Below are positions 8,711-19,103 of a stretch of DNA of 64,000 nucleotides, piece after piece. Positions within the stretch are counted from its first letter, which is position 1; each line of letters begins with the position of its first letter. Made by a program: the position numbers and the translations under genes. Origin of the DNA: Puniceicoccaceae bacterium (lineage in GTDB: Bacteria > Verrucomicrobiota > Verrucomicrobiia > Opitutales > Coraliomargaritaceae); the NCBI GenBank assembly GCA_902587165.1, contig CACIKF010000007.1, positions 24,562-88,561 of the forward strand. Direction: 5' to 3'. Below the pieces are notes generated by a model. It saw only the letters and a list, made by a program, of their open reading frames with translations. It searched no databases and was not told the origin of the DNA.

Positions 8711-10246
8711 TTATTTCCTTTCAGGTCGTGGGAAGAGGATGGCTTTTTCGCCAAGGGCCTTTCCCTCTAATTTGCTACCCCACTCTAACTGGCCCTCAAG
8801 GCGATCGAAGCTTTCTGCGCCGACTAGCCCACGGATCTTATCAGAAATCTCCGGCATCACGGGTGTCAGCATGACAACTGCGAGACGTAGGGCCTCGGCC
8901 ATGGTCGCCAATGAAGTGCGGAGCGCCGCTTGATCTACCGCTTCTTCGGACTTAGCGAGTTTCCACGGAGCACGGGTCTCGGCGTATCGGTTGATGCCAG
9001 AAACGAAGGTAAAGATCCGTTCAAGCGCTTTATGAAACTGGAAGTTTTCAAACAGCGAGATGAGCTCTTTAGCAGTGTCCTTCCAAAGTGCTTTAAGCTC
9101 TTTTTCGGGAGCGCCTTCGACTTCAGCCGTAGGCACTTTACCTCCGGCGTAACGCTGCCCCATATTGAGTAGTCGACTAACGAGATTGCCGAGGTCGTTT
9201 GCGAGGTCGCTGTTGTAGCGACTCATAAACAGATCGATCGAAAATTCAGAGTCTTGCCCGACGTTCATCTCGCGGGTGACGAAATAACGAAAAGCGTCCG
9301 CACCGAACTGCTCGATAAGATCTAGCGGGTTGACGACATCGCCAGAGCTTTTAGACATCTTATTTCCAGAGCTAAGCCACCAACCGTGAACAAGAAAATG
9401 CTTGGGCAAGTCGATGCCGAGCGCTTTAAGCATGATCGGCCAGTAAACGGCGTGCGGTGGCACAAGAATATCTTTACCGATCACATGATAATCGGCTGGC
9501 CATTGCTGGTTGAACTCGTCGGTTCCGTATCCGGCGGCGGTGATATAATTTGTCAAGGCATCGAACCATACGTAGGTGACAAAGTCTTGGTCAAAGGGCA
9601 GTTCGATGCCCCATTCTAGTCGCTCTTTAGGGCGAGAAATGCAGAGGTCGTTCAGCGGCTCTTTAAGAAATTGGAGTGCATCGGCACTGCGAAAGCGCGG
9701 GTAGATCATCTGCTCCTTGGTCTTGATCGTGTCGACGAGCCAGTCTTGGTATTGAGAGAGTTTGAAGAAGTAGTTACTCTCAGTCACTTCAGTCACTTCG
9801 CCGAAGATCTCTGGCCACTTGCCATCTACTTTTTCTTTTTCGGTAACGAACTGCTCTTGGCGCACACTGTAGTAGCCATTGTAATCAGCTTTGTAGATCT
9901 CGCCCTTGTCATAGAGCTTCTGAAGAATCTCCCGAACTACAGCCTTATGACGATCCTGCGTGGTGCGGATGTAGTCATCGTTGGAAATATTAAGCGCGCT
10001 GCAGAGGCCTTGAAATTCTGCAGCGAGGCGATCACAGACTTCAATTGGAGGCACACCTGCTTGCTCGGCTGACATCTGCACTTTTTGTCCGTGCTCGTCG
10101 AGTCCAGTGAGGAATTTAACCTCGTCGCCCATCAAGCGACGGAAGCGCGCGATAATGTCCGTCAGCACTTTTTCGTAGGCGTGACCAAGATGCGGCGAGC
10201 CGTTAGCGTAGTCGATTGCGGTTGTTATATAGAACTTTTTGCTCAT
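8711..10246 (-). CDS. metG: Methionyl-tRNA synthetase, short form
   Basis: A 511-residue class I synthetase charging tRNA-Met. The HIGH-type motif is H-L-G-H (about residues 19-22) and the second ATP-binding motif is K-M-S-K-S. It ends after the anticodon-binding helical domain and lacks the C-terminal tRNA-binding domain found in E. coli MetG. The insertion that usually holds the zinc knuckles (Y-Y-S-V-R-Q-E-Q-F ... G-K-W-P-E-I-F-G) contains none of the usual C-x-x-C pairs, so it is predicted not to bind zinc. Start ATG at 10246, no Shine-Dalgarno site. Confidence 0.96.
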   Translation of the reverse strand: MSKKFYITTAIDYANGSPHLGHAYEKVLTDIIARFRRLMGDEVKFLTGLDEHGQKVQMSAEQAGVPPIEVCDRLAAEFQGLCSALNISNDDYIRTTQDRHKAVVREILQKLYDKGEIYKADYNGYYSVRQEQFVTEKEKVDGKWPEIFGEVTEVTESNYFFKLSQYQDWLVDTIKTKEQMIYPRFRSADALQFLKEPLNDLCISRPKERLEWGIELPFDQDFVTYVWFDALTNYITAAGYGTDEFNQQWPADYHVIGKDILVPPHAVYWPIMLKALGIDLPKHFLVHGWWLSSGNKMSKSSGDVVNPLDLIEQFGADAFRYFVTREMNVGQDSEFSIDLFMSRYNSDLANDLGNLVSRLLNMGQRYAGGKVPTAEVEGAPEKELKALWKDTAKELISLFENFQFHKALERIFTFVSGINRYAETRAPWKLAKSEEAVDQAALRTSLATMAEALRLAVVMLTPVMPEISDKIRGLVGAESFDRLEGQLEWGSKLEGKALGEKAILFPRPERK

Positions 10247-10390
10247 ATGAAGCTGCGGAACTTGGGTGATTTCGTAGGGAGGCGCAAGCGCGAGATTTGG
10301 ATGTCATCATAAAATACCACAGCAACACGAAATGCCTTCGTAAGCAAAATAGTAAACGGATATAGCAGAAGCGATGATCACTTAACTCCA

Positions 10391-12036
10391 TTACCAAGCG
10401 CCGAGAATGTCTTCGACTATCAATTGGCTTTTACCGCGATAGAAATTAGACTGCACGACAAGGCGCGCTTGCCCTCTGTGGTTCTTCATGTAAAAAGGTA
10501 AACCACCCTCTTCAATGTAGCTAGGGTCAGAGTAATAGGCTGGCCATATACGACGACCGACTTTAAGTCTCAATGGACGTATGCTTTCGATGACCGCATC
10601 TACAGTATAAAGCTGACCAACATGAGGTATGAGTTCGGCATCGCTGAGGGAATTGAGAATGTCACCATCTGTAAGATTCAAATCTCCATTAAAGTGAGCG
10701 ACGGTGAGTGGGTATTCGTAGCTAGAGACATTCTCACCAATACTGAGTGCAGCGGTGGCCTTAAAGGCACCGACAGAAAAACGCGCATATACAGGGAAAT
10801 GATCGCTCACACCCCCACCCGTTTCACCTGCAGAATGCCACCGAATAGGCCGACCTATTAGGTCGGCATTGATGCCAGGGATCACTAGCTTATCAAAGCT
10901 ACCATCAATGTAGCAGATACCACTGTCGTCGTAAAGCCCTTGAGTGATGAGCATATGCATGAGTGTCCCAATGCGACCACGCCAGACTTCAGAGTAGCGA
11001 GCTTCGGGCTCGAGTTCGAACCATAGGTTATAAAGGTCGGTCTCGTAAAATGACTCGTTGCCAGTCGAGCCAAGGATGTCATTCACGCCAGTTACAATGT
11101 TAGGAAAGAGAGCAGAATGATTGTAATGGGAGTTCAAATCACCAGCGATGATGATGTCCGCATATGAATCAGCTTCAAGCCGTGCATCGATCAAGCTGCG
11201 AAGCACCTTGGCGTTCTCTACTCGAATCGGCTCGCGATCAGGGTTAGAAGCGCCTGATTTCCAGTGGTTCACGTAAACAAAGAGTGACTGGCCCTCGACC
11301 TCGAGCTCAGCCTCAATAATGTCGCGTGCCATTACAATGGGGTGCGCATCATGGCTGATAATAGGGAAAGTAGAGAAGATCGCATTTGTGTGGGCGGAAC
11401 CGGATTCCATGCCTCGGTATTCTGCGGTCACGACGTGGTAACCCGTGAGACCTTCATCAGCAAGTGCCTTGAGCAGCCATGCCGAGGCTGGATAACCTGC
11501 GAAGGCATCCGACCATTCAGTATCGAGCATGTCCGCGACGGTGGTGTCGCTATACATTTCGAGGAAGGCGTCATAATCTTCAACAGTCGACTCTGGCGTG
11601 AAATCAGCCTCTAACTCTTGAAAGAGGACAATCTCAGGGGCATCACCGCCATCCACTGACTTCAAAACACTGGCGATACTTTGTAACTTGGTTAGCAATT
11701 TGCGTGGGGTGTACCCTGAATCGACTTTGTAGTCGTCGAACATGGAAACACCATCGGCATCGAATAGATTTTCGACGTTATAGGTGACAACAGTGAACGT
11801 GATTGGTTCTACCAGATCGACTGCATGATCTTCAAGTTCTGTCGGCGAGACGACGGGCTGAACAAGGCTTACCTCACTGACAGCGGCAGTAGCCACATTA
11901 CTCTCGGGCGCGGGCGTCTGCTCAGGGACTTCGGAGTTTGATGCAGGTTCCTGATCGACACCAACATCCGAATTTACGCCACAGCCAGCTAAGAGTAAGC
12001 ACAAAATAAAAGACGCAAAGTAGCTAAGTATTTTCA

Positions 12037-12037
<1 letters not shown>
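10391..12037 (-). CDS. Lipoprotein of the endonuclease/exonuclease/phosphatase fold
   Basis: About 548 residues. The N-terminus M-K-I-L-S-Y-F...L-L-L-A-G-C-G is a lipoprotein signal with a lipobox Cys, then a Ser/Pro/Glu-rich linker. The EEP domain has V-V-T-Y-N-V-E-N-L-F-D, a Q-E-L-E magnesium-binding Glu, A-G-D-L-N-S-H and G-V-S-D-H-F-P-V, the full metal/phosphodiester active site. The C-terminal 120 residues resemble an OB-like domain. Probably an envelope-anchored nuclease or phosphodiesterase. I chose the ATG at 12037, which shares a base with the menB stop (TAATG), over the in-frame ATG at 12049. Confidence 0.86.
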
Positions 12038-12870
<833 letters not shown>

Positions 12871-12961
12871 TTGCGTAAGTAGAACTTAAATAAGCAAGAT
12901 GACAACTGCCTAGAATTAAAACGTAGAGAGCGTAAAGTCACACTCTACAAATGTTTGCATT

Positions 12962-13180
12962 TTAATAATGCGGCGGTTTTTCGTCTGCTGGCATGTCGCC
13001 TGCGCTCTGCGAGTTAAGTTCGGCTACCGCGGCTAATTGCGCTTTTTGTTCCTTGGCAGCTTTGACCAAGCCATCAATCCTTTTGGAGAGTTGATACATT
13101 TCAGCGTCCTGCTCAGTCACGTGTTTCTCTAAGAAAGCGATGCGCGATTGTAGGTCTTCGAGTAGATCAGATTCAATCAT
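12962..13180 (-). CDS. slyX: SlyX family protein
   Basis: A 72-residue coiled-coil protein: helical heptad-like region from residue 3 to about 50, then an acidic linker and the characteristic C-terminal P-P-H-Y ending of SlyX. Function of the family is not established. It begins only 6 bases after the glgB stop on the same strand, so it is very likely the second gene of that transcript. menB follows 91 bases further. Confidence 0.87.
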   Translation of the reverse strand: MIESDLLEDLQSRIAFLEKHVTEQDAEMYQLSKRIDGLVKAAKEQKAQLAAVAELNSQSAGDMPADEKPPHY

Positions 13181-13186
13181 AAAATG

Positions 13187-15394
13187 TTATCCTTGGAATC
13201 GAAACACACTCATGGACTGCGGTGGCATTTGAACTAGAATCGAGAATGGGCGACCATCCCACTCAATCGCTTCTGACTCTACAACACCATTGTTGCCAAA
13301 GCCAAGGCCTCCGTATTCTTTGGCATCAGTATTGAGTATTTCCTTCCAATAGCCTGCGTGTGGCACACCGACACGGAAGCCCTCGCGAAGCACAGGCGTC
13401 ATATTTCCCACAGCAACCACATCTTCTGTTGGCACGCATCCTTTGCGTAAGAATGTTAGAATACTGTTCTCTGCATCGGTGCAATTGATCCACTCAAAGC
13501 CGTCGGGCTTGGTATCACCAAATGCTAAGCTAGGTATCTCTTGATAAAGCTTGTTCAAATCACGCACAACCATCTGGATTCCCTTATGTTCAGGATACTG
13601 CAGTAAATGCCAGTCTAGGCTCTTGTTATAATTCCATTCAGCGGATTGGCCAAAGTCAGAACCCATGAAAAGGGTCTTCTTGCCAGGCCACATCCACATA
13701 AGCCCGTAAAGCAATCGCAATTGGTGTGCCTTATTGGAGATCGGTTCGCCAGGCATTTTGAGTAGCATCGATTGTTTACCATGCACCACTTCATCATGCG
13801 AGAAGACTTGTGTGAAATTCTCTGAATATTGATAAAGCATCCCAAAAGAGAGTTGATGATGATCATACTTTCGGTGGATGGGGTCCTTCTTGAAATACTC
13901 GAGCGTATCATTCATCCAACCCATGTTCCACTTAAGGTCGAAACCGAGACCTCCTTCGGAAGTGGGTTTCGTGACACCAGGGAAAGAGGTAGACTCTTCA
14001 GCAATCATCAATGTGCCAGGGTAGTATTTATGAACGACGTCATTCGTCTGACGCAGGAAATCAATAGCTTCAAGGTTTTCGCGTCCACCGTATTGATTCG
14101 GCACCCACTCCCCGTCTTTGCGAGAGTAGTCTAGGTAGAGCATCGAGGCTACGGCATCCACACGGAGGCCATCGATATGATAGCGTTCGCACCAAGCAAG
14201 TGCACTTGCAATTAGGAAACCCCGGACTTCGTTACGTCCATAGTTAAAAATCAAAGTGCCCCAATCTTGGTGGAAACCTTGACGCGGATCGGAGTGCTCG
14301 TAGAGCGCTGTATCGTCAAACTTGGCGAGCGCAAAACTATCGGTCGGAAAGTGAGCAGGTACCCAATCCATAATCACGCCAATTCCGTTTTGGTGCAGCG
14401 TATCGACGAGAAACATAAAGTCCTCAGGAGTACCGAAACGATAAGTCGGCGCGAAGTATCCTGTCACTTGGTAACCCCAAGAGCCATCGAAGGGATGCTC
14501 GGATAGTGGCATGAACTCTACGTGCGTGTAGTACATGTCTGTGAGATAATCGACCAGCGCATGGGCTAGCTCACGATAACTAAGTGGGCAGGAGGCATCT
14601 TCGACTACTGACTTCCATGAGCCAGGATGCATTTCGTAGATAGAGATCGGCTGATCTTTCCAATCAGTCTGAGCACGATTCAGTATCCATTCGTCATCGT
14701 TCCACTGATAGTCATCAACGTTTTGGATAATCGAGGCATTATTGGGAGGCGCCTCAAAGCAGGTGCCATAGGGATCAGTCTTTAAAAGCAGGGTCCCTTG
14801 GCGTGAACTAATCTCATACTTATACTTCACCCCAGATTTGAGACTGGGAATGAAAAGTTCCCAGATACCAGATGCACCGAGGCTACGCATCGCATGATAG
14901 CGACCATCCCAATGGTTGAAATCGCCGACCACAGAAACTCGCTCAGCATTAGGCGCCCAAATTGCGAAAGAGACGCCTTTGACCCCATCGATATTTCGCA
15001 ACTGCGATCCCATTTTGTGATGCACAAAGTGATCACTACCCTCGCTAAAGAGATAGACATCGTCGTCAGAAAGTGTGGGCAGAAAACTGTAGGGGTCAGA
15101 AAACTGGCGAATCTCACCGTTGAATCGCTCGATTTGTAGAAGGTAATGAAAAACCTCATTCCGATCTTCGATTACACCCTCAAAAAGACCGTCCTTGGTC
15201 AGGCGCTTCAACTCATAAAGCTTACTATTATTAACCACATCAACCAGATGACAACTTTGTGCGTCGTCTAAATAGGCGCGGACTATCAGGCAATTCTTTT
15301 TGCCCTTTTTATGAGGGTGCATACCTAAATGCTCGTGCGGCTGAGCGCAGTTCACACTAGTAATCAATTCGATTTCTTTTTTGGTAATTCTCAC
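13187..15394 (-). CDS. glgB: 1,4-alpha-glucan branching enzyme
   Basis: A 735-residue glycogen branching enzyme of family GH13. The N-terminal carbohydrate-binding domains come first (H-E-H-L-G-M-H-P; then F-A-I-W-A-P-N-A-E-R-V-S-V-V-G-D-F-N). The catalytic barrel has G-L-R-V-D-A-V-A-S-M-L-Y (nucleophile Asp), I-A-E-E-S-T-S-F-P (acid/base Glu) and F-S-H-D-E-V-V-H-G-K. Length is usual for the long bacterial form. Start is GTG at 15394. No other glycogen genes are in the window; slyX follows closely. Confidence 0.97.
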   Translation of the reverse strand: MRITKKEIELITSVNCAQPHEHLGMHPHKKGKKNCLIVRAYLDDAQSCHLVDVVNNSKLYELKRLTKDGLFEGVIEDRNEVFHYLLQIERFNGEIRQFSDPYSFLPTLSDDDVYLFSEGSDHFVHHKMGSQLRNIDGVKGVSFAIWAPNAERVSVVGDFNHWDGRYHAMRSLGASGIWELFIPSLKSGVKYKYEISSRQGTLLLKTDPYGTCFEAPPNNASIIQNVDDYQWNDDEWILNRAQTDWKDQPISIYEMHPGSWKSVVEDASCPLSYRELAHALVDYLTDMYYTHVEFMPLSEHPFDGSWGYQVTGYFAPTYRFGTPEDFMFLVDTLHQNGIGVIMDWVPAHFPTDSFALAKFDDTALYEHSDPRQGFHQDWGTLIFNYGRNEVRGFLIASALAWCERYHIDGLRVDAVASMLYLDYSRKDGEWVPNQYGGRENLEAIDFLRQTNDVVHKYYPGTLMIAEESTSFPGVTKPTSEGGLGFDLKWNMGWMNDTLEYFKKDPIHRKYDHHQLSFGMLYQYSENFTQVFSHDEVVHGKQSMLLKMPGEPISNKAHQLRLLYGLMWMWPGKKTLFMGSDFGQSAEWNYNKSLDWHLLQYPEHKGIQMVVRDLNKLYQEIPSLAFGDTKPDGFEWINCTDAENSILTFLRKGCVPTEDVVAVGNMTPVLREGFRVGVPHAGYWKEILNTDAKEYGGLGFGNNGVVESEAIEWDGRPFSILVQMPPQSMSVFRFQG

Positions 15395-15497
15395 CGATGA
15401 GAAAAAAATTTAATCGTAGGCAATTTGCAAGACTCTTACCTTTGACTACCCCTTACGGCTTGCCTCGACCCACAGATACCTGATTGTATGACGACTT

Positions 15498-15779
15498 ATG
15501 GAATTGATACTTCTACTATTCGTCTTTGTTCTGGCATCCTTTCTCGGGTTCGAGCTTATTGCTAAAGTCCCCTCTCAATTACACACCCCGCTCATGTCTG
15601 GATCAAATGCGATTTCGGGAATTACTGTAGTCGGGGCTATTCTTGCCGTCAACACTAGTTCCAGCGGACTTTCGGCCTGGCTTGGGTTTGCTGCTATTGT
15701 GCTCGCCACAATCAACGTCGTCGGAGGTTACATGGTAACTGACCGCATGCTTGCGATGTTTAAAAAGAAAGTTAAATGA
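15498..15779 (+). CDS. pntAb: NAD(P) transhydrogenase alpha subunit, membrane part (PntAb)
   Basis: A 93-residue membrane protein matching the C-terminal transmembrane domain of PntA: E-L-I-A-K-V-P-S-Q-L-H-T-P-L-M-S-G-S-N-A-I-S-G-I and three hydrophobic helices. With PntB it forms the proton channel of the proton-translocating transhydrogenase. Its stop overlaps the pntB start (ATGA at 15776). In species with a split alpha subunit, the NAD-binding PntAa gene normally lies directly upstream. Here the upstream neighbour is glgB on the opposite strand. Confidence 0.93.
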   Translation: MELILLLFVFVLASFLGFELIAKVPSQLHTPLMSGSNAISGITVVGAILAVNTSSSGLSAWLGFAAIVLATINVVGGYMVTDRMLAMFKKKVK

Positions 15780-17194
15780 TGAACGCATCGACCATTGTTA
15801 ATCTGTCCTACATCGTAGCGGCGATTCTTTTTATTTTTGGAATCAAAATGCTAGGTAAGGCCGATACGGCAAAACGCGGCAACCTTCTCTCAGCAGTCGG
15901 TATGTTGCTCGCAGTGATCGTGACGCTTTTAAGCAAGGGGCTCTCTTATCCACTCATAATTGGTGGCCTCGCGTTGGGGGGTGCTGTCGGTTTTGTCGCC
16001 GCCAAGCGTGTTCAAATGACAGGGATGCCCGAATTGGTGGCACTCTTCAACGGCTTCGGAGGCCTCGCCTCACTACTTGTAGGTTTGGCGGAGTATTACC
16101 GTGCCAAAATATCCAATAATTTGCTCGAAAGTGTTCTAATTGAAGAGCTCAGCTCATTCACCGCCACCGTCATTGTCCTAACAATCCTCATCGGTGGCAT
16201 TACCTTTACGGGTTCCATTTATGCGTGGGGTAAACTGTCAGGCAAACTTGGCGGACGTGCTCTTACCTTCACGGGACAGAAAGCCTTCAACACACTACTT
16301 GCCCTCGGCATCATTGCGGCGGGTATACTGTTTAGCTCCTCTCCAGCCACCGAACTCGCACACGCGGTTCTCATTGCCGTATTAATACTCTCTCTTTTGC
16401 TCGGCATCTTCGCCGTTATGCCCATTGGTGGAGGTGATATGCCCGTGGTCATTTCACTGCTAAATTCCTGTTCGGGCCTTGCTGCCTGCGCAGCCGGTTT
16501 TGTCATCAATAACAACGTGCTTGTAGTGGCTGGCTGCCTCGTCGGGGCCTCAGGCCTCATTCTCACGGTCATCATGTGCAAGGCAATGAACCGGACCTTG
16601 ATTAATGTTCTTGTTTCTGGCTTCGGAGCTACTACCCAAGCTAATGGCGCCAAAAGCAAAGGAGAACTCAAGCCCATCTCTCCCGAAGACGCTTATTATA
16701 TTCTAGAAGCTGCCAAGAGCGTCATCATCATCCCTGGCTATGGCATGGCCGTCTCTCAGGCGCAGCACGCAGTCAAAGAGCTCGGCACACTCTTGGAAGA
16801 AAACGACTGCGAAGTTCGTTTTGCCATACACCCCGTCGCTGGGCGTATGCCGGGCCACATGAACGTATTGTTAGCCGAGGCCGACGTGCCTTATGAGCAA
16901 CTTGCTGAGATGGACGACGTCAATCCAATGATTGAGATGGTCGATGTCGCCATCGTGATTGGTGCCAACGACGTGGTTAACCCTGCTGCAGGCAACGATG
17001 AAACTAGTCCCATTTACGGCATGCCCATTATCGAAGCCTACAAAGCCAAGACGACCTTCTGTCTCAAGCGCGGCAAAGGTGCTGGCTTCTCAGGGCTAGA
17101 AAATCAACTCTTTACCGCTACAAAAACCCGCATGATCTACGGTGATGCCAAAGCTACTATCACTAGTATGGTCGCACAATTTAAGGAGAGTTAG
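15776..17194 (+). CDS. pntB: NAD(P) transhydrogenase beta subunit
   Basis: A 472-residue inner-membrane protein with about nine helices, then the NADP-binding domain (from about residue 295) bearing I-I-P-G-Y-G-M-A-V-S-Q-A-Q and H-P-V-A-G-R-M-P-G-H-M-N-V-L-L-A-E-A. It couples hydride transfer between NADH and NADP+ to proton movement. Also present is the G-A-N-D-V-V-N-P-A-A motif of the NADP site. Translation is probably coupled to pntAb by the ATGA overlap. Confidence 0.97.
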   Translation: MMNASTIVNLSYIVAAILFIFGIKMLGKADTAKRGNLLSAVGMLLAVIVTLLSKGLSYPLIIGGLALGGAVGFVAAKRVQMTGMPELVALFNGFGGLASLLVGLAEYYRAKISNNLLESVLIEELSSFTATVIVLTILIGGITFTGSIYAWGKLSGKLGGRALTFTGQKAFNTLLALGIIAAGILFSSSPATELAHAVLIAVLILSLLLGIFAVMPIGGGDMPVVISLLNSCSGLAACAAGFVINNNVLVVAGCLVGASGLILTVIMCKAMNRTLINVLVSGFGATTQANGAKSKGELKPISPEDAYYILEAAKSVIIIPGYGMAVSQAQHAVKELGTLLEENDCEVRFAIHPVAGRMPGHMNVLLAEADVPYEQLAEMDDVNPMIEMVDVAIVIGANDVVNPAAGNDETSPIYGMPIIEAYKAKTTFCLKRGKGAGFSGLENQLFTATKTRMIYGDAKATITSMVAQFKES

Positions 17195-17218
17195 TAGTAA
17201 GTTAACCCGCTACGAAGC

Positions 17219-17887
17219 ATGCTTCCATCTAATAAAGCTTCTCTAGTTATCGACGGCTCTGGTAGTAAAGTATTTGCTGGAATATTAGATGCTGAAAACC
17301 GGTGGCTGGTTAAATTGGAACGTGACGGTAGTCCACTCGAAGAGCTTTTTCCACTTATCGAAGCAGTATTGACTGAATCAGGTCTTTCAATAGAAGATAT
17401 TGGTAGCTACATCTACTGCATGGGACCGGGTTCCGTATTAGGAATACGCCTATGTGCTATGGCGATTGAGACCTGGTCAAGACTTTACCCTAAATCGGTT
17501 CAGTATTATAAATACAACAGCCTCCACCTGTCGGCGCACGCGCTCCTTTATGCCACGCCAGATCTAAAAGATGCACTCATCGTATCCGACTGGAAAAAAG
17601 GCGTTTGGAATGGCCTCTACATTAGAGGAGGTCATGTCGGCGCAACCGAGGTGATTGACGATGGCGCACTCATCGCTTGGAAAAACTTAATTTACCATCT
17701 ACCGCAGCGAAAAGGCTGGCAAAGTCCGCCAGATAAGGTGCAAACGCTTATTTACGATCCTTCTATACTAGATGCTATCCACGACGCTGAAGGTCTTCTT
17801 CAAATTACCGACCGCATCGAGCTCTACAGTTCGGGAATCAACACCTTTCAAAAATGGACGCCGACTAGACACCGAGCGCAGACTTAA
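17219..17887 (+). CDS. tsaB: TsaB-like tRNA threonylcarbamoyladenosine protein (divergent)
   Basis: A 222-residue protein with the ASKHA-type N-terminal half of TsaB: a short strand L-V-I-D-G-S-G, the region I-E-D-I-G-S-Y-I-Y-C-M-G-P-G-S and V-L-G-I-R-L-C-A-M-A, equivalent to the usual G-P-G-S-F-T-G-L-R. TsaB partners TsaD and TsaE in making t6A in tRNAs. The sequence departs from the canonical motif (V-L-G in place of F-T-G), so the call is by pattern and position: it sits before alr, a placement common for tsaB or tsaE in other bacteria. Confidence 0.7.
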   Translation: MLPSNKASLVIDGSGSKVFAGILDAENRWLVKLERDGSPLEELFPLIEAVLTESGLSIEDIGSYIYCMGPGSVLGIRLCAMAIETWSRLYPKSVQYYKYNSLHLSAHALLYATPDLKDALIVSDWKKGVWNGLYIRGGHVGATEVIDDGALIAWKNLIYHLPQRKGWQSPPDKVQTLIYDPSILDAIHDAEGLLQITDRIELYSSGINTFQKWTPTRHRAQT

Positions 17888-17905
17888 ATTTAACTCGAAT
17901 CAATC

Positions 17906-19054
17906 ATTTCCAGAAAAGACAAAACGGCCCCCCTGCGCTGCTGGGCGGAGATAAACCTCACCGCTTTTGAACGTAATTTGAAGCGAATCCAAGCCGCTCT
18001 GCCCTCACACATGCGCTACCTCGCAGTAGTTAAAGCAGACGCCTACGGGCACGGCATGCCGCAAATGGTGCGCCGACTAATGCAAAGTGGCATCGACTGT
18101 TTCGCGGTAGCGAATGTCGCTGAAGCTGCCGACATTCGCCACATGGGCGCGGGTTGGCCTATCCTCATCCTCAGCCCACTCCTCCCCGAGGAAGATCAGC
18201 TTCTTGTCGACCACGATTTGACCGCGACTGTCAGCACGCTCGAAGAGTGCGAACGGCTCAATGAACTGGGCATAGATCACAAGACAGAGATCAAGGTACA
18301 CCTAAAGATCGATACAGGTATGGGTCGCATCGGCATCTGGCATAGCCAAGCACCAAGGTTTTTTGAGCGCATTCGCGAAATGCCGGGATTACAACTCGAA
18401 GGTGTTTACACCCACTTTTCCAGTGCCGACAGCGATCCCGATTTTACCCAGATCCAGCGCGCCCGCTTCCTAGCAGCTCTCGATGCCGATGTGCCCTTGC
18501 CCGACGACCTGCTAATCCACGCCGACAACTCCGCAGGCATCGACAGCTTGAGCGCCGAGAGCCCTTTTAACGCAGTACGTATTGGGCTACTGCAGTTTGG
18601 CGTAACACCTTACCCTGATTCAGCCCTCGGTCGCGTAAATGTGGAGCCCGTCTTTAGCTTTCACACTCGAATCAGCCTTATCAAAGATTTGCCCGCTGGC
18701 ACCGACATCAGCTATGGCCGTACACATCAACTCGCGCGAGATTCCCGTATAGCCATACTTACCGCAGGCTATGGCGATGGCGTGCCATTAGGGCTAAGTA
18801 ATTGTGGTTATGTCCTTATCCATGGACAAGCTTGCCCTATTCTTGGTCGTGTCACCATGGATCAGACTATCGTAGATGTGACCGAATGTATTGAAGCGCA
18901 AATCGGAGACTGCGTAGTATTGATTGGAAAAAATCAGGACAAAGAAATTACCACAAGCGAATTTAGCCAAAAGGCAAATACGATTCCTTGGGAAACGCTC
19001 TGCTCAGTAACCAAACGAGTGACACGGGTCTATGTAGGCTCACGTGAGCTTTGA
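17906..19054 (+). CDS. alr: Alanine racemase with non-standard start codon
   Basis: PLP enzyme making D-alanine for peptidoglycan. The PLP lysine is in [11 protein letters not shown] and the second catalytic residue is the Tyr of I-S-Y-G-R-T. The conventional start would be TTG at 17978, but family homology clearly continues upstream in frame ([12 protein letters not shown] encoded from 17942), back to a stop at 17891-17893. No ATG, GTG or TTG exists there. ATT at 17906 gives the usual N-terminal length; CTG at 17933 is the alternative. The 5' end is therefore uncertain; the gene body is not. Confidence 0.9.
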   Translation: MSRKDKTAPLRCWAEINLTAFERNLKRIQAALPSHMRYLAVVKADAYGHGMPQMVRRLMQSGIDCFAVANVAEAADIRHMGAGWPILILSPLLPEEDQLLVDHDLTATVSTLEECERLNELGIDHKTEIKVHLKIDTGMGRIGIWHSQAPRFFERIREMPGLQLEGVYTHFSSADSDPDFTQIQRARFLAALDADVPLPDDLLIHADNSAGIDSLSAESPFNAVRIGLLQFGVTPYPDSALGRVNVEPVFSFHTRISLIKDLPAGTDISYGRTHQLARDSRIAILTAGYGDGVPLGLSNCGYVLIHGQACPILGRVTMDQTIVDVTECIEAQIGDCVVLIGKNQDKEITTSEFSQKANTIPWETLCSVTKRVTRVYVGSREL

Positions 19055-19103
19055 ATGATAAAAGACTTGTCCACCGAAAATACGCTGCGCATAGTCTAGC
19101 CCC

